Positions 28,607 to 38,923 of a stretch of 64,000 bases of DNA are shown here, piece after piece. Each line of letters starts with the position of its first letter. Position 1 is the stretch's first letter. Source of the DNA: Bacteroidetes Order II. bacterium (GTDB taxonomy: Bacteria > Bacteroidota > Rhodothermia > Rhodothermales > UBA2364). The notes beneath the pieces were generated by a model. It was not told where the DNA came from. It did no database searches and was given only the letters and a program-made list of their open reading frames with translations. Made by a program: the position numbers and the translations under genes. The stretch covers positions 58,206-122,205 of the forward strand of contig JAEUSQ010000023.1 in assembly GCA_016788705.1 (NCBI GenBank), read 5' to 3'.

Positions 28607-31324
28607 TTAATTCCCTACTTCAATCACCGCATGAACCACTTGGGCATCGGCATCATAATGAAGCGTAAAGCCCACTTTTTCACAAACCCGTTGCATCCCC
28701 CGATTTTCCGGCAGGATTTCCGCAATGACCCGCTGCATCCCTTCGGCACGTGCGATGGCCACCAATTCCGAGAGCAATTTGGTTCCAATGCCGGATCTTT
28801 GAAAATCATCGCGAATCAACATCGAGAATTCTGCATCACCAGTGTCTCCAACAACTGAAAGCCGACCAATGGCCAGAATCTGTGGCGTACCATCTGCTTG
28901 CTCGTGCTCCATAACGAGGGCCATCTCCCGGCCATAATCCACATGAGCCACCCGAATCAGGCGATCGTGATGCGTCCGTTGCGACAGGTTCAGCGATTGG
29001 AAGTACCGCATATAGACACTGCGCTCGGATAGGTGTTCATGGAATTCTGCAATCAGGGGTTCATCTTCTGCCATAATCGGACGAACGATCACCGCTTGTC
29101 CGGTCTTGAGGGTTTGAGCAGAAACATATTGCGTAGGATAAGGGCGAATGGCCGGTTGTGGTAAGGCCGCATCTGCAAGGTGTGCAGGATGCAAGACCAC
29201 CCGTGCATCCAATGCTACAAATCCATCGGCAGTAGCAAGCAAAGGATTGATGTCTATTTCTCTGATACGCCGTTGTTCGGTCACCAATTGACTAAACCGC
29301 ACCATGAGTTCTTGGAGCTCTTCTATGTTTACTGGTGGTTTACCCCGGATGCCTTTGAGCGCCAAACTAATCTTGGTTTGCTCAATCATTTGTTTTGCCT
29401 GAATCGTGTTTAATGGCGGTAAACCAAGGGCACGGTCTTTAAAAACCTCGACCATCGTACCACCAGCACCAAACAGGAGTACAGGACCAAATTGGCTGTC
29501 CTCACTGGCTCCCAAGATCAACTCATACCCATCTAAGCGCACCATCGGTTGTACGGCCACCCCATTAAAAGCGTCAGGCGGAACCGCCGATTGGATGTTC
29601 TGGAAAGATCGGCGCACGGAATCGGCATCCCGTAGGTTAAGTTTAACCCCTCCTACATCTGTTTTATGCGTAATGGTATGGGAGTGGATTTTCACGACCA
29701 CAGGATAACCTAAACTGTCTGCTCGTGATACAGCCTCGTCCTCCGTTGTAGCCACATAGGTTGGAACGGTCGGGATGCCATAAGCGGCCAATATTTGTTT
29801 GGCTTCAGACTCGGTAAGGATTTCACGGTTTTCAGCACGGGCCTTGTCTATCATTTCGCGTACACCAGCCTTTTCTTGCAACATTTCTTCGCTGTCAATG
29901 GCGAACCGAGGTGTTTGGTAAAGCGACTCCAGTCGGCGGAAATACCGGTACATCATGACGAAATGTTGTGCAGCAGTATCTGGGTACTCAAAAACCGGAA
30001 TGCCAGCATTGTTCAGAATTTCGTGACCTTTGGCCACCTTGTCCCCACCCATCCAAGCAGCCAAGACGGGCTTTTGAGGCAGCTTTGCATATTGAACCAA
30101 TACATTTGCGGATTCTGTTGGATCGGTCATGGCTTGTGGTGTCAACACAACCAGCAGTCCATCTGTATTCGGGTCTTTCGATACCACCGCCAATGTTTTT
30201 GCAAAGGTTTCGGGCGTAGCATCCCCCAAAATATCTATGGGGTTGGCATGAGACCAATGTGCGGGCAAGAACGCATTCAATGCCTCTATTGTCTCCGGCG
30301 CCAAGGTCGCCAGCGTACCGCCGTTATTGATGAGGGCATCGGTAGCCAAAACACCTGGTCCACCCGCATTGGTAATAATCGCCAAGCGGTTTCCCTTGGG
30401 TCTTGGTTGCTTGCTCAGGATATCGGCCATATTAAACAACTCAGAAATCCGTTCTACACGCATTACCCCTACACGACGAAAAGCCGTTCGCAACACATCA
30501 AAACTCCCGGCCATCGAACCCGTATGAGACGCCGCCGCCTTGGCCGCTTCCTCGGTACTTCCCGCTTTGATGACAATAATAGGCTTGGATCGCGAGACCT
30601 CTCTCGCTGCCGACATGAAACTACGGGCATCCCCAATAGACTCCATATACAATACGATACTCTTCGTTTGTGGGTCATTCCCGAGTTGATGCAAAAGATC
30701 TCCCCAAGAGACATCAAGCATCGAACCAATGGAAACAAAGGCGGAAAACCCCACATTTTCGCGACGGCTCCAGTCTAAGATGGCTGTACACATCGCTCCC
30801 GACTGAGAAATAAGCGCTACCGAACCCGGCTTGGCCATTCCGTCTGCAAAGGTAGCATTAAGCCCCGTCTTCGGGCGCATAACACCAAGGCAATTAGGAC
30901 CAATAATCCGAATTTTGTGTTTCCGTGCAATGTCTAAAACTTCCTTCTCGAGTGCAATGCCTGCCTCGCCAATTTCTTTAAATCCTGCGGATATGATAAT
31001 AATGCTCTTCCCCCCTTTGTCGGCACATTCTTGAACCAGCGCGGGAACGGTGGTGGCTGGCGTCACGATAACCGTTAGTTCTGGCGTTTGAGGCAATGAT
31101 GTCAAAGAGGGATAACATGCAAGCCCCATTAATGTTGTACGCTTGGGATTAACCGGAAAAACCGCTCCTTTAAACACCTCGTTTTGCAAGTTTTCCATGA
31201 TAATCCGTCCTACACTTCCCTCTCGGTCGGTGGCGCCCACAACGGCGACGGATTTAGGATTAAAAAAGGCGTTCAGGTTGCGGCGGTTTTCCCGCAAAAT
31301 ATCGTGGCTGGGATATAGTTTCAT
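28607..31324 (-). CDS. ADP-forming acyl-CoA synthetase / GNAT acetyltransferase fusion
   Basis: This 905-residue protein has the Pat/PatZ-type architecture. A CoA-binding domain (about 20-120; [17 protein letters not shown]) comes first. Next is a succinyl-CoA-ligase-like domain with ASHTGSMAG near residue 270, which contains the phosphohistidine site of ADP-forming acetyl-CoA synthetases. An ATP-grasp domain follows (about 500-715; [35 protein letters not shown] and EIDINPLLA). Last is a GNAT domain (about 735-905) with the acetyl-CoA loop [10 protein letters not shown]. In many protein acetyltransferases of this design the synthetase half is dead; here the His is kept, so both acyl-CoA/ATP interconversion and lysine acetylation are possible. 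It stands upstream of trpE but is separated by the attenuator region. Confidence 0.87.
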   Translation of the reverse strand: MKLYPSHDILRENRRNLNAFFNPKSVAVVGATDREGSVGRIIMENLQNEVFKGAVFPVNPKRTTLMGLACYPSLTSLPQTPELTVIVTPATTVPALVQECADKGGKSIIIISAGFKEIGEAGIALEKEVLDIARKHKIRIIGPNCLGVMRPKTGLNATFADGMAKPGSVALISQSGAMCTAILDWSRRENVGFSAFVSIGSMLDVSWGDLLHQLGNDPQTKSIVLYMESIGDARSFMSAAREVSRSKPIIVIKAGSTEEAAKAAASHTGSMAGSFDVLRTAFRRVGVMRVERISELFNMADILSKQPRPKGNRLAIITNAGGPGVLATDALINNGGTLATLAPETIEALNAFLPAHWSHANPIDILGDATPETFAKTLAVVSKDPNTDGLLVVLTPQAMTDPTESANVLVQYAKLPQKPVLAAWMGGDKVAKGHEILNNAGIPVFEYPDTAAQHFVMMYRYFRRLESLYQTPRFAIDSEEMLQEKAGVREMIDKARAENREILTESEAKQILAAYGIPTVPTYVATTEDEAVSRADSLGYPVVVKIHSHTITHKTDVGGVKLNLRDADSVRRSFQNIQSAVPPDAFNGVAVQPMVRLDGYELILGASEDSQFGPVLLFGAGGTMVEVFKDRALGLPPLNTIQAKQMIEQTKISLALKGIRGKPPVNIEELQELMVRFSQLVTEQRRIREIDINPLLATADGFVALDARVVLHPAHLADAALPQPAIRPYPTQYVSAQTLKTGQAVIVRPIMAEDEPLIAEFHEHLSERSVYMRYFQSLNLSQRTHHDRLIRVAHVDYGREMALVMEHEQADGTPQILAIGRLSVVGDTGDAEFSMLIRDDFQRSGIGTKLLSELVAIARAEGMQRVIAEILPENRGMQRVCEKVGFTLHYDADAQVVHAVIEVGN

Positions 31325-31473
31325 AACAGATGGGCGTTTTTCGTTTCCGAATATGTGCTTCGGTTACGACACCTCATCGGGGCTGTTCCACCCATCACCG
31401 AGTTTTAACCCAAAACCTATACGCCCTTAACAAGAAGCGTTTTCAGCCAAACCCAATTACCACAAACCTCGTA

Positions 31474-32100
31474 TCACTCATGGGCAATGATCCGAGACTG
31501 CTTTTCACCCGCTGAAACGGGGATGGAGAGTTTGTTTTCTGCGGGTGGGAGGGTGCAAATATAATCTGGATTATAATCACAATATGGATTATAGGCTTCG
31601 TTAAAATCTACCACCAACGAATTACCAGAGATTTTCCGGGCGCTCAGATACCGACCGCCGCCATAAGTTTCCTTTCCACTGGTGGCATCCCGAAAGGGGA
31701 TCCAATAAATATCCGGTGGTTCCTCTTCCAATTTAAACACCAATAGACGTTGCTCCCCCTCCGGAAATTTCAGGGCTACAACGCCAGCACACTTATATTC
31801 CCTTTCCTTCTCTGTAATACGCTCTTTCATGCGTACAACGCGATTGTTTTCCGTTGGCAATAAAGGAACAACAAAGCGATAGGCCGAATTAACCTCGAAG
31901 TATTTAAGTCCTTTAAAATTAGGTATATCTTGAGGACGAAGCACCCTGGTTTTAGGGTTTCGAAGAGCGGAATCTTTTTCAAAACGATTTTGCAAAATGG
32001 CCTGTTCATAAGCACTGAGTTGTTTTTCGCAACCTACCACCAACAGCGACAAAGCAACCCAATGCACCAAACGCAATGTTTTTCGGATACGATATAACAT
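31474..32100 (-). CDS. DUF1684 lipoprotein
   Basis: The 208-residue product begins MLYRIRKTLRLVHWVALSLLVVGC, a lipoprotein signal ending at Cys24, which decides the ATG at 32100 over the longer open frame from 32178. The rest matches DUF1684: a single DIP...KGLKYFEVN strand, RFVVPLL, LVFKLEEE, GRYLSARKI and the hallmark YNPYCDYNPDYICTLPPAENKLSIPVSAGEK near the C-terminus. The function of DUF1684 is not established. The protein is probably anchored in the inner or outer membrane facing the periplasm. It follows the C25 peptidase gene by about 100 bases on the same strand. Confidence 0.85.
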   Translation of the reverse strand: MLYRIRKTLRLVHWVALSLLVVGCEKQLSAYEQAILQNRFEKDSALRNPKTRVLRPQDIPNFKGLKYFEVNSAYRFVVPLLPTENNRVVRMKERITEKEREYKCAGVVALKFPEGEQRLLVFKLEEEPPDIYWIPFRDATSGKETYGGGRYLSARKISGNSLVVDFNEAYNPYCDYNPDYICTLPPAENKLSIPVSAGEKQSRIIAHE

Positions 32101-32202
32101 GAGGTACACAGGAAAATTTTGAATGTGTATGAACGCCAGAAAATAAAGAACCTGCCCAGAGTTATCCAAGCAGGCCATTGAAAATCCGGAAAGGGCGCTG
32201 CA

Positions 32203-35200
32203 TCAACGGATAATCACCAATTTCTCTACGCTGGATTCACTGTTCACCGCCTGCAACCCTTCCTTGGTGCGCAAAATTACTTTGTAGAGATACGTCCCTG
32301 TAGCCAGTGCATCGCCATCGGCGTCAGTTCCATCCCATTTTACCATGTTCCAATTCATCCGAAGAACACCCGACTGTAGTTCGGTAGGATTTTTCACTAA
32401 ATCAAATTCACGAACCAACCGTCCACTCAGGGTAAAGACCCGAATCCGTAAATCTTCCACCAATGTAGTCGCTGCGCCACGAAGACGGAAAGCAAACGTG
32501 GTTTGGTTAATCATTGGATTGGGATAAGGGTACAAACTCTCAATTTCCGCCGCGCTTTGTACACGAAAATGTACCTGATACGGCTCCGCCTGATTGCCGG
32601 AAACATCACGAACAGCCAAAGAAAGGGTATAAGTTCCATCCTTTCCCGTTAGATCTGGTTTATATATAATGCGTGCACGGTTGTCGGCAGAGGTCCCCTT
32701 GATAAAAGTAACATCAGGGCTTGTAAGATCTACATTGACGTTGTTCAGCTTTAGCGTAAACAGTTTTACATCATCCAATAAACGATTCTGGTCATTGTCC
32801 GATAAAACCACTTCGATAACAGGGGTTGCGGTGACGAAGGGGTATAGGGGGTTTTCCGGATTAACAATGGGCTTGGGATCATTCAGCAATTCCATGCCAT
32901 CTACTGTTATTCGGTAGGACGGTGCTTGTTTATCCGAGACTACCGTGAAGTTTTTTAGTAGCGTATTATTAAAAACAATGGTTTCGGGTACGTCCACCTG
33001 TTCAATAAAGACTTGAATTTGGTTTTTTCCCACACGCCCCACCGTAGGAATGGTTTTGCTAAAAGCAGCAATTGCATTGGGCGCAAGGGTTGCCACCGAG
33101 TCACGTCCGATGATGGTTGTCTGGTTTTGGGCATTGGTGAGCGCAAACAATGCCCGGATTTTTCCGGCGGCTGTCTGGCTGAGATTTTGCAACTTAACCT
33201 GTACCGTTTGGGGTGCGCCTTCTGCAAGCGATTCGTTACCCAATGTAAATTCAGTTGGTATCAATGCAATATCTGGCACGGGATCGAAGGCCACATGTGC
33301 ATAATGTAATTGGGGCGTAGTTTTATGTGAGCCGTCTTTAAAGGTGGCCCTAAGGCGGATAAACGGATGGGTTTTTGCATTGATTCCTGCAAGCCCAATG
33401 GCAGGAAGCGGCTCTTTTAGCCCAGCAAGCAAGGGCGTTTCTCCAGTTGCGGGCAAAATATCAAAGGTGATACTTCGGTCGGGATCCCCAACAGGAAAGT
33501 CTTGACCCCAAGTGAGGGTTTTCCAAGACAACGCCGGACCAATGAGGGGCGTCGTGGTTTCAGCTTCTGATAATAAAAAGGATAATGTGACTGGCAAGTC
33601 AAGTTCCGTGATGTTGGACGAACTTTGCGTCAACTCGGTAGTGGCTTCCGGCATTCCTTTTCGGGTGATCATGGCCCAAAGGTTTTGGTTTTTTCCGTCT
33701 GTTCCCGGCTTTAATAGACGGTCAATGGCCGTACTGCCAAGTCCCCGGAAGAACGTTTTGAGCGAATCCGCAACAGGTGTCGCACTAATATAGCAGGTAC
33801 GAATCATCACGTAATCGCCTTTCTGCGCATTGTTGTAAATCGTCCGGAATTGTTGCCAATCCGGAAGGCTGGAATTAATTGCCCCACTAAAATATTCCTT
33901 CACCTTGCCACTATATCCGTCCAAGGTAAGAATCCCATACCCTGATTTCAAACGCAGGAACGGTTCTCCATTCACCAAATACTGGCACTTATTATTCTGG
34001 TTTGTACCACCAGAAGTGGCATCAATATTAATTTCACTCTTTGCTGTGGCAAAGGTCCACTTAGGATCGCTAAACGAGATTTGGGGCGAATGTACATTCC
34101 CTTCGAACAAGGTCCTTTGCTGAAGCCAACCCGCCGCAAGATCCGTCCGAACAGTAAAAGCTGCATGGGTCCAGTTTTCGGGTTGTAAGGGATTATCTAA
34201 CCGGGCTCGCCAATAGTACGTTCTTCCGGAGGCCAGGGGCGTACTCTGTTTCCATTCCGCTGTTAACGCATTGGTCGTGGTCTGAAAACTGCGCTTAAAC
34301 GGTGAAGTAAATGTTCGGGTGGAATCCATCTCAAAGAGGAAGGTCTGTTCACTCTGGCTTAAGGCCAAGGTGCTCACCCGCAGGGTAGGCGTTAGTGTCG
34401 TTTCTACGCCAAAGTTTATGGGTGAAACCACCGAAACCCCGTTTGAAAAAATGGTGATGCTCTTTTCGGCAAAATTATCTGTTTCGTCAAATTCTGCAAT
34501 CTCGTTTTGGGCATCTGTTGTAATGCGAATTTTGTTCTGCCCCACCGATTGTTCGTTTATTTTCACCCTAAACGTATAGGATTCGGCTACGGTAACCGGG
34601 GCAATCCGTTGCTCATAAACGACCACCCCTCCGCCAGGACGTTCGTGTTCTAATTTTAATAAAGAAGGCTTTTCAGGAATATTTCCCAGATTGTGTAGAT
34701 TCACCCGAACCGTCAAGGCAGAATCTGCCGGAACTGGGGCGGCAGGCATGACGACAACGTCACTGGCCAGTAGCCGATAATTGGATTGAGAAGGCAAACT
34801 TGTCTGGGTGGCAGGATCTCCGATCAGGTTATATTGAAGGGCATGCATTAGTTCATATGGACGTTCTGTAGCACGAATTTTCCCAGGAACCCGAACCCCA
34901 TTTACAGTTGTGGACATTCTGCTGGCCAGAGAATCCAAATACGCCTGTTTTCCCAGACGGAAAATATCCCCCAACCTTCGGACACCGTCCTTGTTAATTC
35001 TTGGTATCACATGGTTCACCATATCGGCTGTAAAGGAGATATAACTAGACCCCGATCCTCCCCAGTGTGCAATTCCTCCATTCGGAGAAAACAACAACGA
35101 CTCCGCAAAAACGGGATTATTGGGATCAGCAAAACGATCTCCGGCAAATGCGCCGGTGGTACACCCTAATGAAAACACAATCGGTAAACGACTAGAATTT

Positions 35201-37134
35201 CCCCATTCTGTTACTGGACGGGTCACAATTTCCCAACTAAACGCAGATGAATGTCCGAAATACATCATCATTCCCGCACCTTTCCTAATCCGGGTTTGAA
35301 GTGAATCCAATAGAGAGGTATCCAAAACATCGGCCAAAATACCTTTTGAGATAAAGGTCGTATCAGCCCCGAAAGGCTTTCCCGCCATTTCCTTCATCCA
35401 ACGCACCACATTTCGCTTTAATTCTACTTGTTCAAAAACATTTAACCCGCCGGCAAGCCCAATTAGTTTTTTATTCCACACATCCACTGGCGCTTGTTCA
35501 TATTGTTTAATTTTGTTGATGACTGTTGTACCATAGACTTCATTGTCACGCACATTCAGCCGCCCAACCGAAACCACCTCATGCCAGTCGGTATTTCCAT
35601 TAAGCCCCAATGCAAACCAGCCATCGGAAGAGGGTCGGCCAAAAGAAGGGACTTCCCAAGGCTGATGCGGTGATTTTCGGTCGGGATAAAGGGCGTCCCC
35701 CCAAAACAACAGGAATTGGGGTTTGGTTTGCCATTTTTGTGACTGGTGAACAAAACGACGAATGGCGATTGGGGTAGGACGTCCAAAATCAAACTCATTG
35801 TATAAGTCCCGTACATCTATCACAACAGTCCTAAATCCATCCTTTTGCTGCCGATATGCCGCCATCTGATTGGCAGAGCCCAACAGTGCCTTGGTGGTAA
35901 TAATGATATAGTCTGCTGTATTGGCGGGATCACGCCAACGACTGGGCTGTACCTGGCTGAGCAATACGGGTTTCTTGATAGCGACCTGCTGAATTGCATA
36001 TAAGGGTAAATCACCCGTGTTTTGATTTTCGTAAAAAACGCCCCCTCCAGTTCCGGTAGTGAATTCGAATCTTCTTTTTGTATTTGGATTATAAACCACC
36101 ACATTTCCGTTGCTCCATCCATTTGTGGTAAATCCCACCGCTCCTTTATTAGGATGGTTAAGGCGCAACATACCAGCGGTAGCAGTAAGTTTACGTTGAT
36201 AATGCACCTCGATATAATCTAAATAGACCTGCGGCCGAGTTTCATTCAGTGGGTTGTACGACACGATCCGAACCTGTAGCTGGTTTAAATTCGGAAGGTC
36301 ACTGAGCGGGACTTTCGCCTTAAAGTCCCTAAAAAACCAACCATTCCATTCTTTCACTACCAACTCTTTGTATCCCGTACTTCCACCCTGTTTTAGGTTT
36401 AAGCTAAGCCCTATACGGTGCGAAGTGGCATTAAGGGTACTGATTCGTACATTGACTTCGAGAGAATCTCCGACCGATGCTTCCGCGTTGGTCAACGGAA
36501 TGGTATAATCAGCATTAACAGGACTTGAAGAGGTATTAACGATGGTGGCCCAATACATCCCTTCTCCACGGGTAAACAGGGGATTCGAGACTTGGGCATC
36601 GCCATCGCCATAATGATAGGTCGTTTCCTGTTCTTGCCAGATCATGGCAACATACTTCTGGGTAGTGAGGGCACCTTCCGCAAATTGAGTTGGTGCTGCT
36701 TGAGCATACCGAAGCCCCGCTTCGCTACCCGTCCAAGACAACCAATAAAAGGTGGTATCGGAATACAAGCTGAAACGTGTACTCCCTTGGGACTCAGGCG
36801 CATCATAAGCCCAACTTTCGTCCTCCCCACGGTTTTGCTTACCGATAAATTCGATATAGTCGGCATCTCCCATATTGCTCCCGCCTTGATACCAAATGGG
36901 GATTTCTTTCCCATTCTCAAACAATTGCAGGATAGAAGGGTTTATGCCGGATAAATTCAGGCCCTTCGCCCGCAACTCCTGACCTGTTACACGATACACG
37001 CCGTCTTCCACAACGGCAATCTTGAGGTAAGGCTGCGCAGGCTTTTGCCAATCCGAGTAAATAGATTGCCCTTTTATCGGGCTTGCGAACAAAATAAGAA
37101 CCGCTATCGAAAGGGTAAAAAGGTAATGTCCCAT
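32203..37134 (-). CDS. Giant C25 (gingipain-type) cysteine peptidase, PorU-like, T9SS sorting domain
   Basis: This is a secreted C25-family cysteine peptidase of 1,643 residues. The signal peptide MGHYLFTLSIAVLILFASPIKGQ fixes the ATG at 37134. An N-terminal beta-rich region (about 25-400) precedes the C25 catalytic domain (about 430-790). His628 in MMYFGHSSAFSWE and Cys658 in VFSLGCTTGAFAG form the dyad. Ig-like/CARDB-type modules follow (about 820-940 and 1290-1400), with a fibronectin-like region between. The last 95 residues are a sorting-type domain (LYPYPNPMINQTTFAFRL to LVIIR). PorU, the T9SS sortase that cleaves sorting domains and attaches cargo to A-LPS, shares this order of parts, but the length exceeds the usual 1,100-1,300. 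A secreted gingipain-like protease is the alternative. Confidence 0.82.
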   Translation of the reverse strand: MGHYLFTLSIAVLILFASPIKGQSIYSDWQKPAQPYLKIAVVEDGVYRVTGQELRAKGLNLSGINPSILQLFENGKEIPIWYQGGSNMGDADYIEFIGKQNRGEDESWAYDAPESQGSTRFSLYSDTTFYWLSWTGSEAGLRYAQAAPTQFAEGALTTQKYVAMIWQEQETTYHYGDGDAQVSNPLFTRGEGMYWATIVNTSSSPVNADYTIPLTNAEASVGDSLEVNVRISTLNATSHRIGLSLNLKQGGSTGYKELVVKEWNGWFFRDFKAKVPLSDLPNLNQLQVRIVSYNPLNETRPQVYLDYIEVHYQRKLTATAGMLRLNHPNKGAVGFTTNGWSNGNVVVYNPNTKRRFEFTTGTGGGVFYENQNTGDLPLYAIQQVAIKKPVLLSQVQPSRWRDPANTADYIIITTKALLGSANQMAAYRQQKDGFRTVVIDVRDLYNEFDFGRPTPIAIRRFVHQSQKWQTKPQFLLFWGDALYPDRKSPHQPWEVPSFGRPSSDGWFALGLNGNTDWHEVVSVGRLNVRDNEVYGTTVINKIKQYEQAPVDVWNKKLIGLAGGLNVFEQVELKRNVVRWMKEMAGKPFGADTTFISKGILADVLDTSLLDSLQTRIRKGAGMMMYFGHSSAFSWEIVTRPVTEWGNSSRLPIVFSLGCTTGAFAGDRFADPNNPVFAESLLFSPNGGIAHWGGSGSSYISFTADMVNHVIPRINKDGVRRLGDIFRLGKQAYLDSLASRMSTTVNGVRVPGKIRATERPYELMHALQYNLIGDPATQTSLPSQSNYRLLASDVVVMPAAPVPADSALTVRVNLHNLGNIPEKPSLLKLEHERPGGGVVVYEQRIAPVTVAESYTFRVKINEQSVGQNKIRITTDAQNEIAEFDETDNFAEKSITIFSNGVSVVSPINFGVETTLTPTLRVSTLALSQSEQTFLFEMDSTRTFTSPFKRSFQTTTNALTAEWKQSTPLASGRTYYWRARLDNPLQPENWTHAAFTVRTDLAAGWLQQRTLFEGNVHSPQISFSDPKWTFATAKSEINIDATSGGTNQNNKCQYLVNGEPFLRLKSGYGILTLDGYSGKVKEYFSGAINSSLPDWQQFRTIYNNAQKGDYVMIRTCYISATPVADSLKTFFRGLGSTAIDRLLKPGTDGKNQNLWAMITRKGMPEATTELTQSSSNITELDLPVTLSFLLSEAETTTPLIGPALSWKTLTWGQDFPVGDPDRSITFDILPATGETPLLAGLKEPLPAIGLAGINAKTHPFIRLRATFKDGSHKTTPQLHYAHVAFDPVPDIALIPTEFTLGNESLAEGAPQTVQVKLQNLSQTAAGKIRALFALTNAQNQTTIIGRDSVATLAPNAIAAFSKTIPTVGRVGKNQIQVFIEQVDVPETIVFNNTLLKNFTVVSDKQAPSYRITVDGMELLNDPKPIVNPENPLYPFVTATPVIEVVLSDNDQNRLLDDVKLFTLKLNNVNVDLTSPDVTFIKGTSADNRARIIYKPDLTGKDGTYTLSLAVRDVSGNQAEPYQVHFRVQSAAEIESLYPYPNPMINQTTFAFRLRGAATTLVEDLRIRVFTLSGRLVREFDLVKNPTELQSGVLRMNWNMVKWDGTDADGDALATGTYLYKVILRTKEGLQAVNSESSVEKLVIIR

Positions 37135-37237
37135 ATGTTTTTGCCTACATGGAAAATGACAGAAACAGCAATAATTTACAAATGGGTACCTAAAAAACGA
37201 TAAGCACAAGTTTTAGAGAGAAAAAACTGAAAACGTG

Positions 37238-38455
37238 TTAAGGGAGGCCTTTTTCAAGTGCCAATTCCAGAATATGTTTCATGTCCACTCCTAACTTTTG
37301 ACGATCATAATGTTCCCGCGCCAGTTCAGCACCTTTTTCACCAGCCTTAGCAACAACGAGGCGATCTGCTGCCAGCATTTTAATCTTCTGGGCAAGAAGA
37401 TCCGGACGTTCAGGAGGGATATACCATCCACACGCCTCTCGTTCTACCACCTCTTTGGTCCATCCTGGGTTGGTTACAATAACAGGAACACCAGCGGCCA
37501 AACTGTCAAAAAACTTGGCGGGTGAATTGGCGCTAAGCACAGGCAAGTCCAAAAAAGTAACCAATGACAAATGTACAATTTTGTTCAATACCATCATTTC
37601 ATGATGTGCCAACTCTGGAATATACGTCATATTGGAGGATAATACAGCAGCTTTCTTAACTTCTGGCTCATAGAAACCAAATCCACAAAGGATAAAATGG
37701 ACATCCATGTCTTCTTGCATCAAACGAATGGCCTTCAAGATGGTGGGGGTATCGTTTGCACGTCCAAATTTTCCACCATATAATACCAGAAACTTAGCGG
37801 GGATTTCGTGACGTATCCGAAAGGCTTCTACTTGTTCGGCAGTGATGGCATCGCTCATCTGTGGGTTTGTACCATGTATCACCGTTTGTACTTTTTTATG
37901 CTCTTCCCGATTCAGCAAACCCACCACATGGTGTTCCATATCGGGGGAAGAAGTGACAACCGTTGTCGCAGCATGGTACAGCCACTTTTCCATCCATTTA
38001 AAAAACGCGATTACGGGCCTACTTCTGAACCCTTTCATCTGAATCGGGAAATCTGGCCACAAATCCCTCACTTCCAAAACCCAAGGGACGCGATAAAAAC
38101 GAGCTAAGATAAAAGATATTAATCCAACGGTCAGAGGTGTGGATATCCCCCAAATCACGTCTGGTTTTTTGCGTGTTCTCAATCCTGCAAAGAGGGCCTT
38201 CCATGCAAATCCACCATACGAACGAATTCTTTGCCATTTCCCCATCGCGTTGTCGAAGGATATGGGCAACCAGACGATGTCCACCCCTTCTGGAGCCAAG
38301 GGAAATAAATTTGTCTTTTTTTTATGTAAAAAATAAGGCGTAGTAATCACCTGAACAGAATGTTCTTTCCCAACCGCTTCCAAGAGCGAAAAAAGTCTTA
38401 TATTTCCCGGCGTATCTGGAGTATTATAATATTGATAAAAACACAATATGTGCAT
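37238..38455 (-). CDS. Glycosyltransferase family 4, WbuB-like
   Basis: A GT-B glycosyltransferase of 405 residues, starting at the ATG at 38455 (MHILCFYQYYNTPDTPGNIRL). The N-terminal domain has the WbuB/FnlA-type opening and PDVIWGISTPLTVGLISF. WVLEVRDLWPDFPIQMK is the conserved acceptor-side motif of O-antigen GT4 enzymes. The donor half has LVLYGGKFGRANDTPTILKAI, FILCGFGFYEPEV and AKFFDSLAAGVPVIVTNPG, the EX7E-type loop. It likely adds a sugar to a lipid-linked O-antigen or capsule intermediate. It is divergent from the tyrosine autokinase gene at 38924, which fits a surface-polysaccharide role, but the two do not share a transcript. Confidence 0.88.
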   Translation of the reverse strand: MHILCFYQYYNTPDTPGNIRLFSLLEAVGKEHSVQVITTPYFLHKKKTNLFPLAPEGVDIVWLPISFDNAMGKWQRIRSYGGFAWKALFAGLRTRKKPDVIWGISTPLTVGLISFILARFYRVPWVLEVRDLWPDFPIQMKGFRSRPVIAFFKWMEKWLYHAATTVVTSSPDMEHHVVGLLNREEHKKVQTVIHGTNPQMSDAITAEQVEAFRIRHEIPAKFLVLYGGKFGRANDTPTILKAIRLMQEDMDVHFILCGFGFYEPEVKKAAVLSSNMTYIPELAHHEMMVLNKIVHLSLVTFLDLPVLSANSPAKFFDSLAAGVPVIVTNPGWTKEVVEREACGWYIPPERPDLLAQKIKMLAADRLVVAKAGEKGAELAREHYDRQKLGVDMKHILELALEKGLP

Positions 38456-38923
38456 ATAATGATTAAGTAATAAAGATACGTTTCAACTATTTTAAGACAT
38501 ATATGACCGATATAGCGAACCACCTGAGGGTATCTGGCTACATTGCACTAAGTTGATCAAAATAGTTTCCCAATGGGTTTTCTGGAAATCCTTCAAAGAA
38601 TGTTTGTGAAAAAAAACCTCCCCCATTGCAACCATTGATCATAGTTCGCTATCATTAGGACTGTAATATCTTTATATTCATCCTTTACCCGAGTTGGAAA
38701 GGCATTTTATATTGTACATAACAACATCTTTGAGGCAGATCTTGCATAATGCCTCGTTGCGCTCTTCAAAGATTGTAAACCAAAACATACCCTGCCTGTA
38801 TTTTTGCTACAAACACAAACGATCAGACAAAATCAATCTTTTACTTGGAAGCCCAAAACGGGCCAAGGTGTTGTTTTGTGATATTATTACTTGAATCATC
38901 ATCTTCAGAACCAGAGATAAATC
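38456..38923. other. Intergenic region between divergent polysaccharide genes
   Basis: These 468 bases carry no gene that I can support; the only long frame has no family character. They must contain promoters for the minus-strand glycosyltransferase and the plus-strand autokinase. A TATTTTTG at 38799-38806 resembles the bacteroidete -7 motif (TAnnTTTG), but no -33 partner lies at the usual distance, so I do not call it as a promoter. No riboswitch was recognised. Confidence 0.6.

Noticed and set aside
29795..30778. 327-codon open frame on the plus strand
   Set aside because: Antisense to the acyl-CoA synthetase/GNAT gene; no family character and unusual residue composition.
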